Assembly (NCBI GenBank): GCA_934589225.1
Contig: CAKTNS010000001.1
Coordinates: 277,030 to 341,029 of the forward strand
Direction: 5' to 3'
Length of the DNA: 64,000 nt
From: an uncultured Oscillospiraceae bacterium
Lineage (GTDB): Bacteria; Bacillota; Clostridia; Oscillospirales; Oscillospiraceae
In this document: positions 15,069 through 22,076 of the stretch, piece by piece
Numbering within the stretch: the stretch's first letter is position 1
Layout: each line of letters begins with the position of its first letter
Translations under genes and position numbers: made by a program
The notes under the pieces: generated by a model
Seen by the model: only the letters and a program-made list of their open reading frames with translations
Told to the model about the DNA's origin: nothing
Databases searched by the model: none

Positions 15069-16202
15069 ATGAAAAGAACGACCGTATGGATTCTGGTGCT
15101 GACCATGCTGCTGGGGCTGCTCTCCGGCTGCGGAAGCACGGCGCAGCCCGCTCCCACCGAAGCCGCCACGACGGCTCCTGCCACGCAGGCCCCGCCCCAG
15201 GAAACCACCCAGGCCCCAGCGGAAGCCCAGACCCAGGAATTTACAGATGACGTAGGCCGCACCGTGACCCTGCCGGCGGAGATCACCGCCATTGCCATTT
15301 CCGGGCCTTTGAGCCAGGTATATATTCTGCCTCTGGCGGGGGATATGCTGGTAGGTGTCAGCAATGTCTACGCCAAGGAACAGGAAAAGTTTTTGCCGGA
15401 CTATCTGACCCAGAAAACCGAAATTGGCCAGCTCTACGGCGGCAAGGCCACATTGAACCTGGAAGGGCTGCTGGCAGCTGATCCGGACGTGGTCATTGAC
15501 ATCGGCCAGCCCAAGAAGAGCATGAAAGAGGATCTGGACGGTCTGACCGCCCAGACCGGCATTCCCTTTGTCCATGTGGATGCCACCGTCGCCACCGCAG
15601 CCCAGGCCTACCGGACCCTGGGCAAGCTTCTGGGGCGGGTTGACCGGGCAGAGGAAATTGCCCAGTGGTGCGAGAACACCTACAGCCGGATGGAAGCCAT
15701 TATGGAAAAGGTGGATGCAGACAACGCCCGGAAGACCATTCTCTACTGCCTGGGTGACAAGGGCACCAACGTCATGGCCGAGGGCTCTTTCCATGCAGAC
15801 ACCGTCGATATGATGGGTAAAAACGTGGCCAGCCTGGAGGAAGTCAACCCCAGCGGCAACGGCAACGAGGTGGATATGGAGCAGCTGCTTCTGTGGAACC
15901 CGGAGGTGCTGGTCTTTGCCCCTGAAAGCTGCTATGACACCGTGGCCACGGACCCCCAGTGGAGCCAGATGCAGGCGGTTGCCAACAAGCAGTATTATAA
16001 GACCCCCTACGGCCCCTACGGTTGGCTGTCCTCTCCCCCCTCCGTCCAGCGTTACTTAGGCATGCTGTGGCTGGGTGCGGTGCTGTACCCGGACTACATT
16101 GACTACGATCTGCAAACCGAAGTCACGGAATACTACAAGATGTTCTACGGCTGCGAGCTGACCGACGAAATGTATCAGGACCTGATGAAGGACGCACTGT
16201 AA
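15069..16202 (+). CDS. ABC transporter substrate-binding lipoprotein (TroA/BtuF-like fold)
   Basis: A 377-residue secreted lipoprotein. The N-terminus is a signal peptide with lipobox LLSGC (cysteine near residue 20), followed by a Thr/Pro/Ala-rich linker of about 35 residues that tethers the domain to the membrane. The mature part starts with TDDVGRTVTLPAEI, the classic entry strand of FecB/BtuF-like binding proteins, and continues with two lobes joined by a long helix. The ligand cannot be read from the sequence. Neighbours favour molybdate, tungstate or a Mo-cofactor-related compound over iron, but haem or cobalamin remains possible. Confidence 0.9.
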   Translation: MKRTTVWILVLTMLLGLLSGCGSTAQPAPTEAATTAPATQAPPQETTQAPAEAQTQEFTDDVGRTVTLPAEITAIAISGPLSQVYILPLAGDMLVGVSNVYAKEQEKFLPDYLTQKTEIGQLYGGKATLNLEGLLAADPDVVIDIGQPKKSMKEDLDGLTAQTGIPFVHVDATVATAAQAYRTLGKLLGRVDRAEEIAQWCENTYSRMEAIMEKVDADNARKTILYCLGDKGTNVMAEGSFHADTVDMMGKNVASLEEVNPSGNGNEVDMEQLLLWNPEVLVFAPESCYDTVATDPQWSQMQAVANKQYYKTPYGPYGWLSSPPSVQRYLGMLWLGAVLYPDYIDYDLQTEVTEYYKMFYGCELTDEMYQDLMKDAL

Positions 16203-16211
16203 TATGATAAA

Positions 16212-16240
16212 CGCCCCTCGGAATTAAAACCCGAGGGGCG
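16212..16240. terminator. Hairpin between convergent genes
   Basis: A 10-bp stem CGCCCCTCGG/CCGAGGGGCG with a 9-base loop lies between the convergent binding-protein and zinc-ribbon genes. On the minus strand it is followed by TTTATC, on the plus strand by no T-run. It is probably a modest bidirectional terminator. Confidence 0.65.
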
Positions 16241-16249
16241 TAAGTATAT

Positions 16250-16945
16250 TCAGAAGAAGAATTTCCGCTCTACGGTTTCCCGGGCGGGGCGGCAGATGCC
16301 CAGGAAAATCAAGGCACCGCCCATTAAAATCAGGGCCACCATGGGATACCAGGACCAGCCGATGAATTTGGAAAAGCGGAAAGTCAGGACCATTAAAAAT
16401 TCCATCAGAGGCAGGAATGCCCCCAAAGCAATGAGGGCCCCACCAAAGATGTAGGCCGCACCCCGGTGGACATAGTGCAGCAGCGCCACCACGGTGGTTA
16501 CCAGCAGCCCCAAAAATCCCACCACAGGGAAGGCGAAGCTCAAAAACCAGCCGCCCTGTATAGACAGGTCGATATAGAGCACATAGACCCCAACGGCCAC
16601 AAAGGTGCAGGGCACAAAAATCACCGGATTGGGATTCCGGAACCACAGCGGCAGGATGGCTGCAATATAGAATAGCAGAATCCCGCCTACCGCATAGCCG
16701 GACCAGGTAATGGCATAGTTAAACTGGGCATCGCAGATCAGCGTCACCAGAATGGGCACCAGCAGCATAATGGTCAGGGTGCCCAATATGGCCTTTCCCC
16801 CGGCCTTGGCCTGGGGATACCGGTCCATGGGATATAAAAGCTTTCCCTCCTGCCGCACCAGCTCCGGATGATAGGGCACCGTGCCGCACAGGGGGCACTT
16901 TTTTTCGCTGTCAGCCAGCTTCACACCGCAATTGATACAATACAT
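16250..16945 (-). CDS. Zinc-ribbon membrane protein (DUF6320-like)
   Basis: A 231-residue protein. The N-terminus is a zinc ribbon: MYCINCGVKLADSEKKCPLCG has two CxxC pairs 12 residues apart. From residue 50 on there are about six to seven hydrophobic segments, so it is a polytopic membrane protein. It lies 11 bp downstream of the hydrolase-acyltransferase fusion gene on the same strand and is probably its partner; I recall such zinc-ribbon membrane proteins beside alcohol-acetyltransferase-like genes in gut Clostridia and Actinobacteria. The biochemical role is unknown. Confidence 0.75.
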   Translation of the reverse strand: MYCINCGVKLADSEKKCPLCGTVPYHPELVRQEGKLLYPMDRYPQAKAGGKAILGTLTIMLLVPILVTLICDAQFNYAITWSGYAVGGILLFYIAAILPLWFRNPNPVIFVPCTFVAVGVYVLYIDLSIQGGWFLSFAFPVVGFLGLLVTTVVALLHYVHRGAAYIFGGALIALGAFLPLMEFLMVLTFRFSKFIGWSWYPMVALILMGGALIFLGICRPARETVERKFFF

Positions 16946-16956
16946 TTTTGTTCACC

Positions 16957-19119
16957 TCACACTCGTGAATTGGTCTGGACTTCCGCCCCCAGGCCCAATT
17001 CCCGCAGAACCCGGAAGAAATGGGCCTCCAACTGGGGCTCCCGGATCTTTCGGGTAAAATTCACATACAGATCCGTTCCAAAGGACAGTATCCCACAGTT
17101 CTGGGGGGCCGTTGCCTGGGCGCTGAGAATGAAGTCCATGCGCTCCACATAGGGAAGCATCTCCTGTGGCAGCTCCACCTTCCCCAGGTTGGACATACAC
17201 AGGCAGGCCTTTCTCTCCCCGATGGCATCAAACACCGCCTTCATGACCATGTTCTTGACAAACAAGGGCATGACCCGCAGCAGCAGCATTTTCTCGCTGC
17301 TGACGTTGGCGGCAATGCGGCTGCTCATGACCTTGGGGGTCACATCCAGGCCCATCCGATGGTTGATGGCCTGGCAAATCTCTGAAAAGCTGTACCGCCC
17401 CAGTCTGGGGTCGATCTCCGGGGTGGTATAGAGGGCGAAGTTGCGAAGGGTGGTGCTGGGGAAGAGCTTTCGCAGGTTCACCGGGATCTGCACCCGGATG
17501 GGGATGCGCTTGCGGATATTGGGCACCTCCTCTTCCTGCATGTTTTGCAGCGCCATCATGAGAACGGCGCAGAGGAAGCCTGTCAGGGTCACGCCATAGC
17601 TGTGGGCCTTTTCCAGTGCCGCCTTGGCATCCACGCGGAAACAGGTGATGTTCAAAAATTCTTCCGTTTCCGGCGTGCCCTGGGGCCGCCAGGCGTTGTC
17701 CTCCCGGCGGCTGGCATTGACATTTCCGGCGTATTTGAGAAAGCTGTCCTCCAGCTCTTCCTCCCGGGGGGCCTCCAGTCTTCCAAGGACTCCCTTTTCC
17801 GCCGGGATCACCGTCCCGTACTTCTGCTGCAAGTATTCCGCCACCAGAGACTTGAGGAATACCAAGCCTCCGTTGCCGTCGGTAACGGCGTGGAAAAATT
17901 CCACCGCAATGCGGTTTTCGTAGACAATGACCCGGAAGGCGCAGCGGCGGACCTCGTGTTTGCTCATTCTGGTCACCGGATAGCTGCTTTCCTGCCGGAT
18001 CGCCGGTGCTGCCTCCAGCTGCTGGAGGTAGTACCAGAACAGTCCCTTTCGAAGACAGACACACATGGAGGGGAATCGGCGGACCGTAACGTCCAGGGCC
18101 GACTGCAACACCCCCACGTCCACCGTCTCTTTCAAAGATGCGGACAGCCGGAATACATTGCTCCAGCTCTGCCGCAGAGCCGCGGGATAGATTTTGGCCG
18201 CGTTGTCCAGCCGCATCCAGCGAAGCTTCCGCTCCCGGGAAAGGTACCGGGTCAGGAAGCCGTTGATTTTCGCCCAGTCCTCCCGGTCTTCGCTGAGGCC
18301 GTAGAGCACATAGGCATGCCAGCGGCCGGGGCGGATATAGAGCTGGCAAGGGACCCCCACCTGTTTTAGCGCCGCCGCCATATTCTCGGAATCACTTCGG
18401 AGGATCTCATCACCCCCCGCAAGAATGAGCGTCGGGGGCAGCCCGCGCAGACTTCCAAACAGCGGCGACACCAAGGGATTATCCGGTGCATCCGAATAGC
18501 ACCGGGCATAGAAGGCCAGCTGCTCTTTGGAAAGGGACACGTCCTTTGTTTCATTATAGCCGTAGCTCTCCCCGGACCCGGTCAGGTCCGTCCAGGGGGA
18601 AATGGCCGTGATGCTGCCGGGAAGGGGTTTTCCCTGCTCTTTGAGATGCAGGCACAGAGCAAAGCACAGTCCGCCTCCGGCGCTTTCGCCGCAAAGGCTG
18701 ATTTTAGATGGGGCATAGCCCTTGCTCAGCAGATAATCATAGGCAGCAGCAGCATCCTCCAGCGCCGCCGGAAAGGGGTGCTCCGGAGCCAGGCGGTAGG
18801 CCGCGCAAAAGACCTGGGCCCCGCATTCGTCTGCCAGCACCGAGCCAAAGCCCAGGGCGTAGTCGAGCCCGCCGCAGGTGTAGCCGCCGCCGTGAAGGTA
18901 CAGCACCACCCCGTCCCGGCGCAGGTCCTTGGGCAGGACCCAGGCCCCCCGGAATGTCTCAAAATCGTGACTTTTTACCCGCACCTGGGCATGTCGGGTG
19001 GCCCGCATCAGCTCTCCGATGGCGTTCTGCCCTTTTCGTGTGGTTTCCAGCGAGCAATTTTCCAGCATTGGCTTCATATGGGCCAGCCGTTCCCGAACTG
19101 TATTTGCTGATAACTGCAT
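16957..19119 (-). CDS. Fusion of HSL-type alpha/beta hydrolase with condensation/alcohol-acetyltransferase-like domain
   Basis: A 720-residue two-domain protein. Residues about 50-300 form an HSL-type esterase: HGGGYTCGG is the oxyanion hole, GESAGGG the serine nucleophile, GGDEILRSD the catalytic aspartate and GRWHAY the histidine. Residues from about 320 to the end resemble acyl-CoA-dependent acyltransferases of the condensation/WS-DGAT group, with EFFHAVTDGNGG as the HxxxDG active-site motif. Joined activities suggest that the protein moves acyl groups between esters and alcohols. The start chosen is the ATG at 19119 behind GGATGGGGG; the longer frame up to 19332 runs through a terminator and promoter and is rejected. 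It has its own promoter. Substrates are unknown. Confidence 0.82.
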   Translation of the reverse strand: MQLSANTVRERLAHMKPMLENCSLETTRKGQNAIGELMRATRHAQVRVKSHDFETFRGAWVLPKDLRRDGVVLYLHGGGYTCGGLDYALGFGSVLADECGAQVFCAAYRLAPEHPFPAALEDAAAAYDYLLSKGYAPSKISLCGESAGGGLCFALCLHLKEQGKPLPGSITAISPWTDLTGSGESYGYNETKDVSLSKEQLAFYARCYSDAPDNPLVSPLFGSLRGLPPTLILAGGDEILRSDSENMAAALKQVGVPCQLYIRPGRWHAYVLYGLSEDREDWAKINGFLTRYLSRERKLRWMRLDNAAKIYPAALRQSWSNVFRLSASLKETVDVGVLQSALDVTVRRFPSMCVCLRKGLFWYYLQQLEAAPAIRQESSYPVTRMSKHEVRRCAFRVIVYENRIAVEFFHAVTDGNGGLVFLKSLVAEYLQQKYGTVIPAEKGVLGRLEAPREEELEDSFLKYAGNVNASRREDNAWRPQGTPETEEFLNITCFRVDAKAALEKAHSYGVTLTGFLCAVLMMALQNMQEEEVPNIRKRIPIRVQIPVNLRKLFPSTTLRNFALYTTPEIDPRLGRYSFSEICQAINHRMGLDVTPKVMSSRIAANVSSEKMLLLRVMPLFVKNMVMKAVFDAIGERKACLCMSNLGKVELPQEMLPYVERMDFILSAQATAPQNCGILSFGTDLYVNFTRKIREPQLEAHFFRVLRELGLGAEVQTNSRV

Positions 19120-19212
19120 GGTAAGCCCCCATCCGTACTGCCGGGCATCCAGCCCGTTTATGAAAACGTCTCTTCCGTCCCAAGGCGTGGCCGCCCAGGG
19201 ACCGTCCCACCG

Positions 19213-19241
19213 ATTATAGGGGATAAACGGGAATTTTTCAA
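19213..19241 (-). promoter_or_regulatory. Promoter of the hydrolase-acyltransferase operon
   Basis: TATAAT (19213-19218, reading minus) and TTGAAA (19236-19241) are 17 bp apart. It lies just after the terminator of the upstream LCP gene and gives a leader of about 85 bases before the ATG at 19119, supporting that start. Confidence 0.75.
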
Positions 19242-19250
19242 TATCTTTTA

Positions 19251-19295
19251 TAAAAAAGAACACGTCCGCAGAGAACAGCATCCCGCAGACGTGTT
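19251..19295 (-). terminator. Intrinsic terminator of the LCP-family gene
   Basis: The stem AACACGTCTGCGGG pairs with CTGCGGACGTGTT (one mismatch and G-T pairs) and is followed on the minus strand by CTTTTTT. It ends transcription of the LCP gene 15 bp after its stop codon. Confidence 0.85.
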
Positions 19296-19309
19296 GATCA
19301 TATACCCAA

Positions 19310-20293
19310 TTACTGATAGAACACTTCGTCAATGGTCTTTTCCAGGGCAGCCTGGTCCGGGTAGAATTCCATGAATTCCGTTCCTACCTTGGCTTCGCCC
19401 TCAATGGTCACAAAGTCTTCGATTTTCGCCTCCATCAGCCGGTCTGCCAGCTTTTGGAGCTGACTCACGGTATAGTCGGACTGGAAGGCATCCCCCAGGC
19501 TCAATGTCAGCTTGGTAAGCAGATCCGGGTCTTCCTTGGCCGCAGCGATCAAGCGCTCGATCAGGGCGGACATATACTGCTCCTGCCGCTTCATACGGCT
19601 GATATTTGTCTGGTCTCCGGCACCGTGACGGCCCCGGACATAATTCAGAGATTCCTGACCCATAAGCTTCACGGTCTCCCCCTTCACCAGGGTGTCACTG
19701 TCCTGGAATTCATCCAGCACCGTGACCGTGACGCCGCCCACCGCGTCATTGACGGTAGGAACGGCTTCCATGGTAAAGCTCATATAGTGGTCAATGGGCA
19801 CGCCCAGGAATTTGGACACCACCTTTTTGGCATTGATGCAGCTGTCAGAGCCGCCGCTTCCATAGGTATGGGCCAGGGCCAGCTGACCGGTAAAGGTGCC
19901 CGCCTCGTCTCCGAAGACACCGAGACGGATGATCTCGGTCATGGTATCCCGGTTCAGAAGCAGGGGCGTACAGACGTTTGTATCCTTATCCAGCACCAGC
20001 ACCAGATTAAAGTCGGACTGCATATCGTTGATATAGGCCCGGCTGTCATCAGGGTATTCGTTTTTATCCAATCCCAGAACCAGAATGGTTTCCAGGTTTT
20101 CTTTTCGTTTACGGACTTCCTCTGTGGACGGGACAGTGGTATCTTCCGTTACGGCTGCAGAAGAGCTCTCGGCAGGGGCCTGCTTTTGCTGGCAGCCGCA
20201 GAAAAGAAAAACAGCACTCAAGGCGAGCAAGCCCGCCCTGAGTGCTAGGTAGGAACGCTTACTTGTTCTCAACCAGGAACGCAATGGGACCAA
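19310..20293 (-). CDS. LytR-CpsA-Psr (LCP) family lipoprotein
   Basis: A 327-residue exported protein. The first 35 residues are a signal peptide with a lipobox-like LFCGC, then a Ser/Thr/Glu-rich linker. The LCP domain begins near residue 68 (ETILVLGLDKNEYPDDSR), with LLLNRDTMTEI holding a family arginine-aspartate pair, ALAHTYGSGGSD, GVTVTVLDEF, and the SLNYVRGRHGAGDQTNISRMKRQEQYM region typical of the family. LCP proteins attach polymers to peptidoglycan or proteins. The gene starts 35 bp inside the end of the upstream secreted-protein gene, and a terminator hairpin lies within its signal-peptide codons. A start further downstream would lose the signal peptide. Confidence 0.85.
   Translation of the reverse strand: MVPLRSWLRTSKRSYLALRAGLLALSAVFLFCGCQQKQAPAESSSAAVTEDTTVPSTEEVRKRKENLETILVLGLDKNEYPDDSRAYINDMQSDFNLVLVLDKDTNVCTPLLLNRDTMTEIIRLGVFGDEAGTFTGQLALAHTYGSGGSDSCINAKKVVSKFLGVPIDHYMSFTMEAVPTVNDAVGGVTVTVLDEFQDSDTLVKGETVKLMGQESLNYVRGRHGAGDQTNISRMKRQEQYMSALIERLIAAAKEDPDLLTKLTLSLGDAFQSDYTVSQLQKLADRLMEAKIEDFVTIEGEAKVGTEFMEFYPDQAALEKTIDEVFYQ
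20198..20246 (-). terminator. Terminator-like hairpin inside the LCP signal-peptide codons
   Basis: AGCACTCA and TGAGTGCT form the base of a stem extended by GGCG/CGCC pairs; GTTTTTCTTTTC follows on the minus strand. It lies 13 bp after the stop of the secreted-protein gene, where its terminator is expected, yet it is also coding sequence of the next gene. Confidence 0.75.
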
Positions 20294-20846
20294 CGCCGTC
20301 CAGCTTTACGTCAACGGTGCCGTCCTTGTTGACCGTCACGTTTTCCAGAGCCAGGGGAACCCACTTGCCGTCAACGAAACGCATGACAACAACGGTGGTG
20401 CCTTCCTTGACATCCAGCTTGAAGCTCACGGTGATCGTGGTGCCTTCGGTTTCCAGCAGCTTGGCCACATCTTCGGAAACAGAAACGTTGACCAGGTCAC
20501 GAACCACCAGGTTCGCCACAGGGACATCGATCTTGGCTTCCTCCAACACGGTCTTCAGCTCGGGAACAGCCTTCTCCAGGGACTCAGCCTTGGCGATGAC
20601 ATCGTAAGCCTTGTCCAGCTCAGCCTTGACCTCGGGGGTCATGTCCTTTGCCGCAACAGACTCAACCTTGATGTCGGAGGCCTTGACCTCAACCTTGGTG
20701 CCGTCAGCGGCCACGACCTCAGCGGACTTGGTCACGACGGGGGCATCCTTCTGCGTGACACTGGCGGTAAAGCTATCAGCGAACACAGCCACAGACAGCA
20801 TCGCAACCAGCAGCACGCAGGATACTACGCGTACAAGATTCTTCAT
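20259..20846 (-). CDS. Small secreted protein of unknown function
   Basis: A 195-residue protein with an N-terminal signal peptide (VVSCVLLVAMLSVAVFA, cleavage probably near AVFADS, residue about 24). The mature part is rich in Val, Lys, Asp and Glu with almost no aromatic residues or cysteine, and predicted beta strands alternate with a helical middle (ELDKAYDVIAKAESLEKAVPELKTVLEEAK). No known domain recognised. The codon bias is strong and uniform, as in highly expressed genes. It has a strong promoter and a 150-base structured leader, and the ATG follows GTGAGGAAAACAAC. An extracellular or cell-wall role is likely from export only. Confidence 0.8.
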   Translation of the reverse strand: MKNLVRVVSCVLLVAMLSVAVFADSFTASVTQKDAPVVTKSAEVVAADGTKVEVKASDIKVESVAAKDMTPEVKAELDKAYDVIAKAESLEKAVPELKTVLEEAKIDVPVANLVVRDLVNVSVSEDVAKLLETEGTTITVSFKLDVKEGTTVVVMRFVDGKWVPLALENVTVNKDGTVDVKLDGVGPIAFLVENK

Positions 20847-20994
20847 GTTGTTTTCCTCACCTTTCTAAAGATTATAGAAATACCGTTTTTCGGTAATTCT
20901 ACCTATATGTACTGTCAAGCGAACACTCTCGACCTACATTTTCGCCAAACAGCGAAGCCATTGGTTCCCTCCGTCAGAAGTTTCCAATCGCTCT
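20847..20994 (-). ncRNA. Structured 5' leader, possible riboswitch
   Basis: The transcript between promoter and secreted-protein gene can fold into a three-way junction: GACCU pairs with AGGUC, AUUGG with CCAAU, and UUCGC with GCGAA. A further AGCGA/UCGCU contact is possible. A separate hairpin UACCG-AAAAA-CGGUA precedes the ribosome site. The blocks GGGAACCA and GUAGGU faintly recall c-di-AMP (ydaO) riboswitches, but I cannot assign a class. Confidence 0.4.
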
Positions 20995-21000
20995 CAGGTC

Positions 21001-21029
21001 ACTATACCATATTTTTCTTAGAAAGTCAA
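21001..21029 (-). promoter_or_regulatory. Strong promoter of the secreted-protein gene
   Basis: TTGACT (21024-21029) and TATAGT (21001-21006), read on the minus strand, are 17 bp apart. It precedes the structured leader. Confidence 0.8.
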
Positions 21030-21069
21030 CACTCCGGCCATAGTCGTTGTATAATTTTCTATTGAGAAC

Positions 21070-21264
21070 TTACACATCGATCACGGAATTGGGGATGATG
21101 ACCGCCGCAATCAGGTAGGCCACGATGCCGGTGCCGCCCATGAGGCCCAGAATGGCCCAGACGAGACGGATAATGGTGGGGTCTACCCCAAAGAATTCCC
21201 CCAGCCCGCCGCAGACACCGCAGATCATTTTATTGGTATTGGATTTATACAGCTTCTTATTCAT
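21070..21264 (-). CDS. PspC domain protein
   Basis: A 64-residue PspC-type protein: [36 protein letters not shown] matches the PspC domain with its CGVCGGL core, followed by one hydrophobic segment that extends to the C-terminus ([16 protein letters not shown]). PspC proteins sense membrane or envelope stress. It starts 15 bp after thymidylate kinase behind AGGAGG, so it is probably the second gene of that operon. Confidence 0.9.
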   Translation of the reverse strand: MNKKLYKSNTNKMICGVCGGLGEFFGVDPTIIRLVWAILGLMGGTGIVAYLIAAVIIPNSVIDV

Positions 21265-21279
21265 ATTGCTTCCTCCTGT

Positions 21280-21963
21280 TTATTCTTCTTTATTCTTTAG
21301 GATGGCTTCCTGCAGCAGCCCTTGGATTTCCCGGTGGATGTCTTCAATGGAGCGCATGGCTCCGTCCCGGCAGCATTCCACGGTTTTCCAGCCCAGATGG
21401 TCGGCGCAGAATCGGGCAGCGGCCTGGCTTCTGTCAAGATACCCCCGGTCCCGCTCGTGGATGTCCTTTTTGCTTTCATCCCCACTGTAGCGCCGGGTCA
21501 TCAGCTGCTGGCTGACCATGGGGTCCACACTGAGGTAGATCACAAGATCAGGGGACGGAATGCCCAGCTTTCCGTATTCAAAGTCAAACAGCCATTCCAG
21601 GAACGGCTCCCACTGCTGCCTGGGGAGCTTGCTGCACTGGTGAATGGCATTGGAGGTGGTGTAGCGGTCCGCAATGATGATGCCCCGTTCGTAATCCCGG
21701 CACCAATCCCGCTTAAAGGAGGCGAATCGGTCCACAGCGAAAAAGGAGCTGGCGGCGTAGGCGTTCACATCCTGGGGGTCCGAGCCGAACTGGCCGGACA
21801 GATACATTTTCACCAATGCCGAAGAGTCCGAGCCGTAGTCCGGAAAGGATACCTCCCGAACGGCGATGCCCTCCTGCGCCAATGTCTTTGCCAAAAGCTT
21901 TGCCTGGGTCGCCTTCCCGCTGCCGTCCAGGCCCTCAATGGCCAGTAGTGTCTTCTTCGCCAT
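21280..21963 (-). CDS. tmk: Thymidylate kinase
   Basis: A 227-residue nucleoside monophosphate kinase. IEGLDGSGKATQ near residue 8 is the P-loop, the Ala form (GKAT) seen in many clostridial thymidylate kinases. RDWCRDYERGIIIADRYTTSNAIHQ holds the DR(Y/S) dTMP-binding motif, and YLSVDPMVSQQLMTRR leads into the lid. It phosphorylates dTMP to dTDP for DNA synthesis. The ATG at 21963 follows AGGAGGAAGGCC; an upstream in-frame ATG at 21984 overlaps this ribosome site and is rejected. At 227 residues it is slightly longer than usual, with a charged C-terminal tail. Confidence 0.88.
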   Translation of the reverse strand: MAKKTLLAIEGLDGSGKATQAKLLAKTLAQEGIAVREVSFPDYGSDSSALVKMYLSGQFGSDPQDVNAYAASSFFAVDRFASFKRDWCRDYERGIIIADRYTTSNAIHQCSKLPRQQWEPFLEWLFDFEYGKLGIPSPDLVIYLSVDPMVSQQLMTRRYSGDESKKDIHERDRGYLDRSQAAARFCADHLGWKTVECCRDGAMRSIEDIHREIQGLLQEAILKNKEE

Positions 21964-22016
21964 GGCCTTCCTCCTCTTTTTCATTGATCCTTCTGCCGCG
22001 TTTCAAGCGCACCGCT

Positions 22017-22045
22017 ATCATACGCTAATTTTGTAAAAAAATCAA
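22017..22045 (-). promoter_or_regulatory. Promoter of the tmk-pspC operon
   Basis: TTGATT (22040-22045) and TATGAT (22017-22022), minus strand, with a 17-bp spacer, about 50 bp upstream of the tmk start. Confidence 0.55.
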
Positions 22046-22076
22046 GGACTTCCACGGAAAATGCCAACGGCTTCCT

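Noticed and set aside
19120..19332. A 71-residue N-terminal extension of the hydrolase-acyltransferase protein
   Set aside because: The extension would be read through a terminator and the gene's own promoter; the ATG at 19119 has a ribosome site and the domain starts after it.
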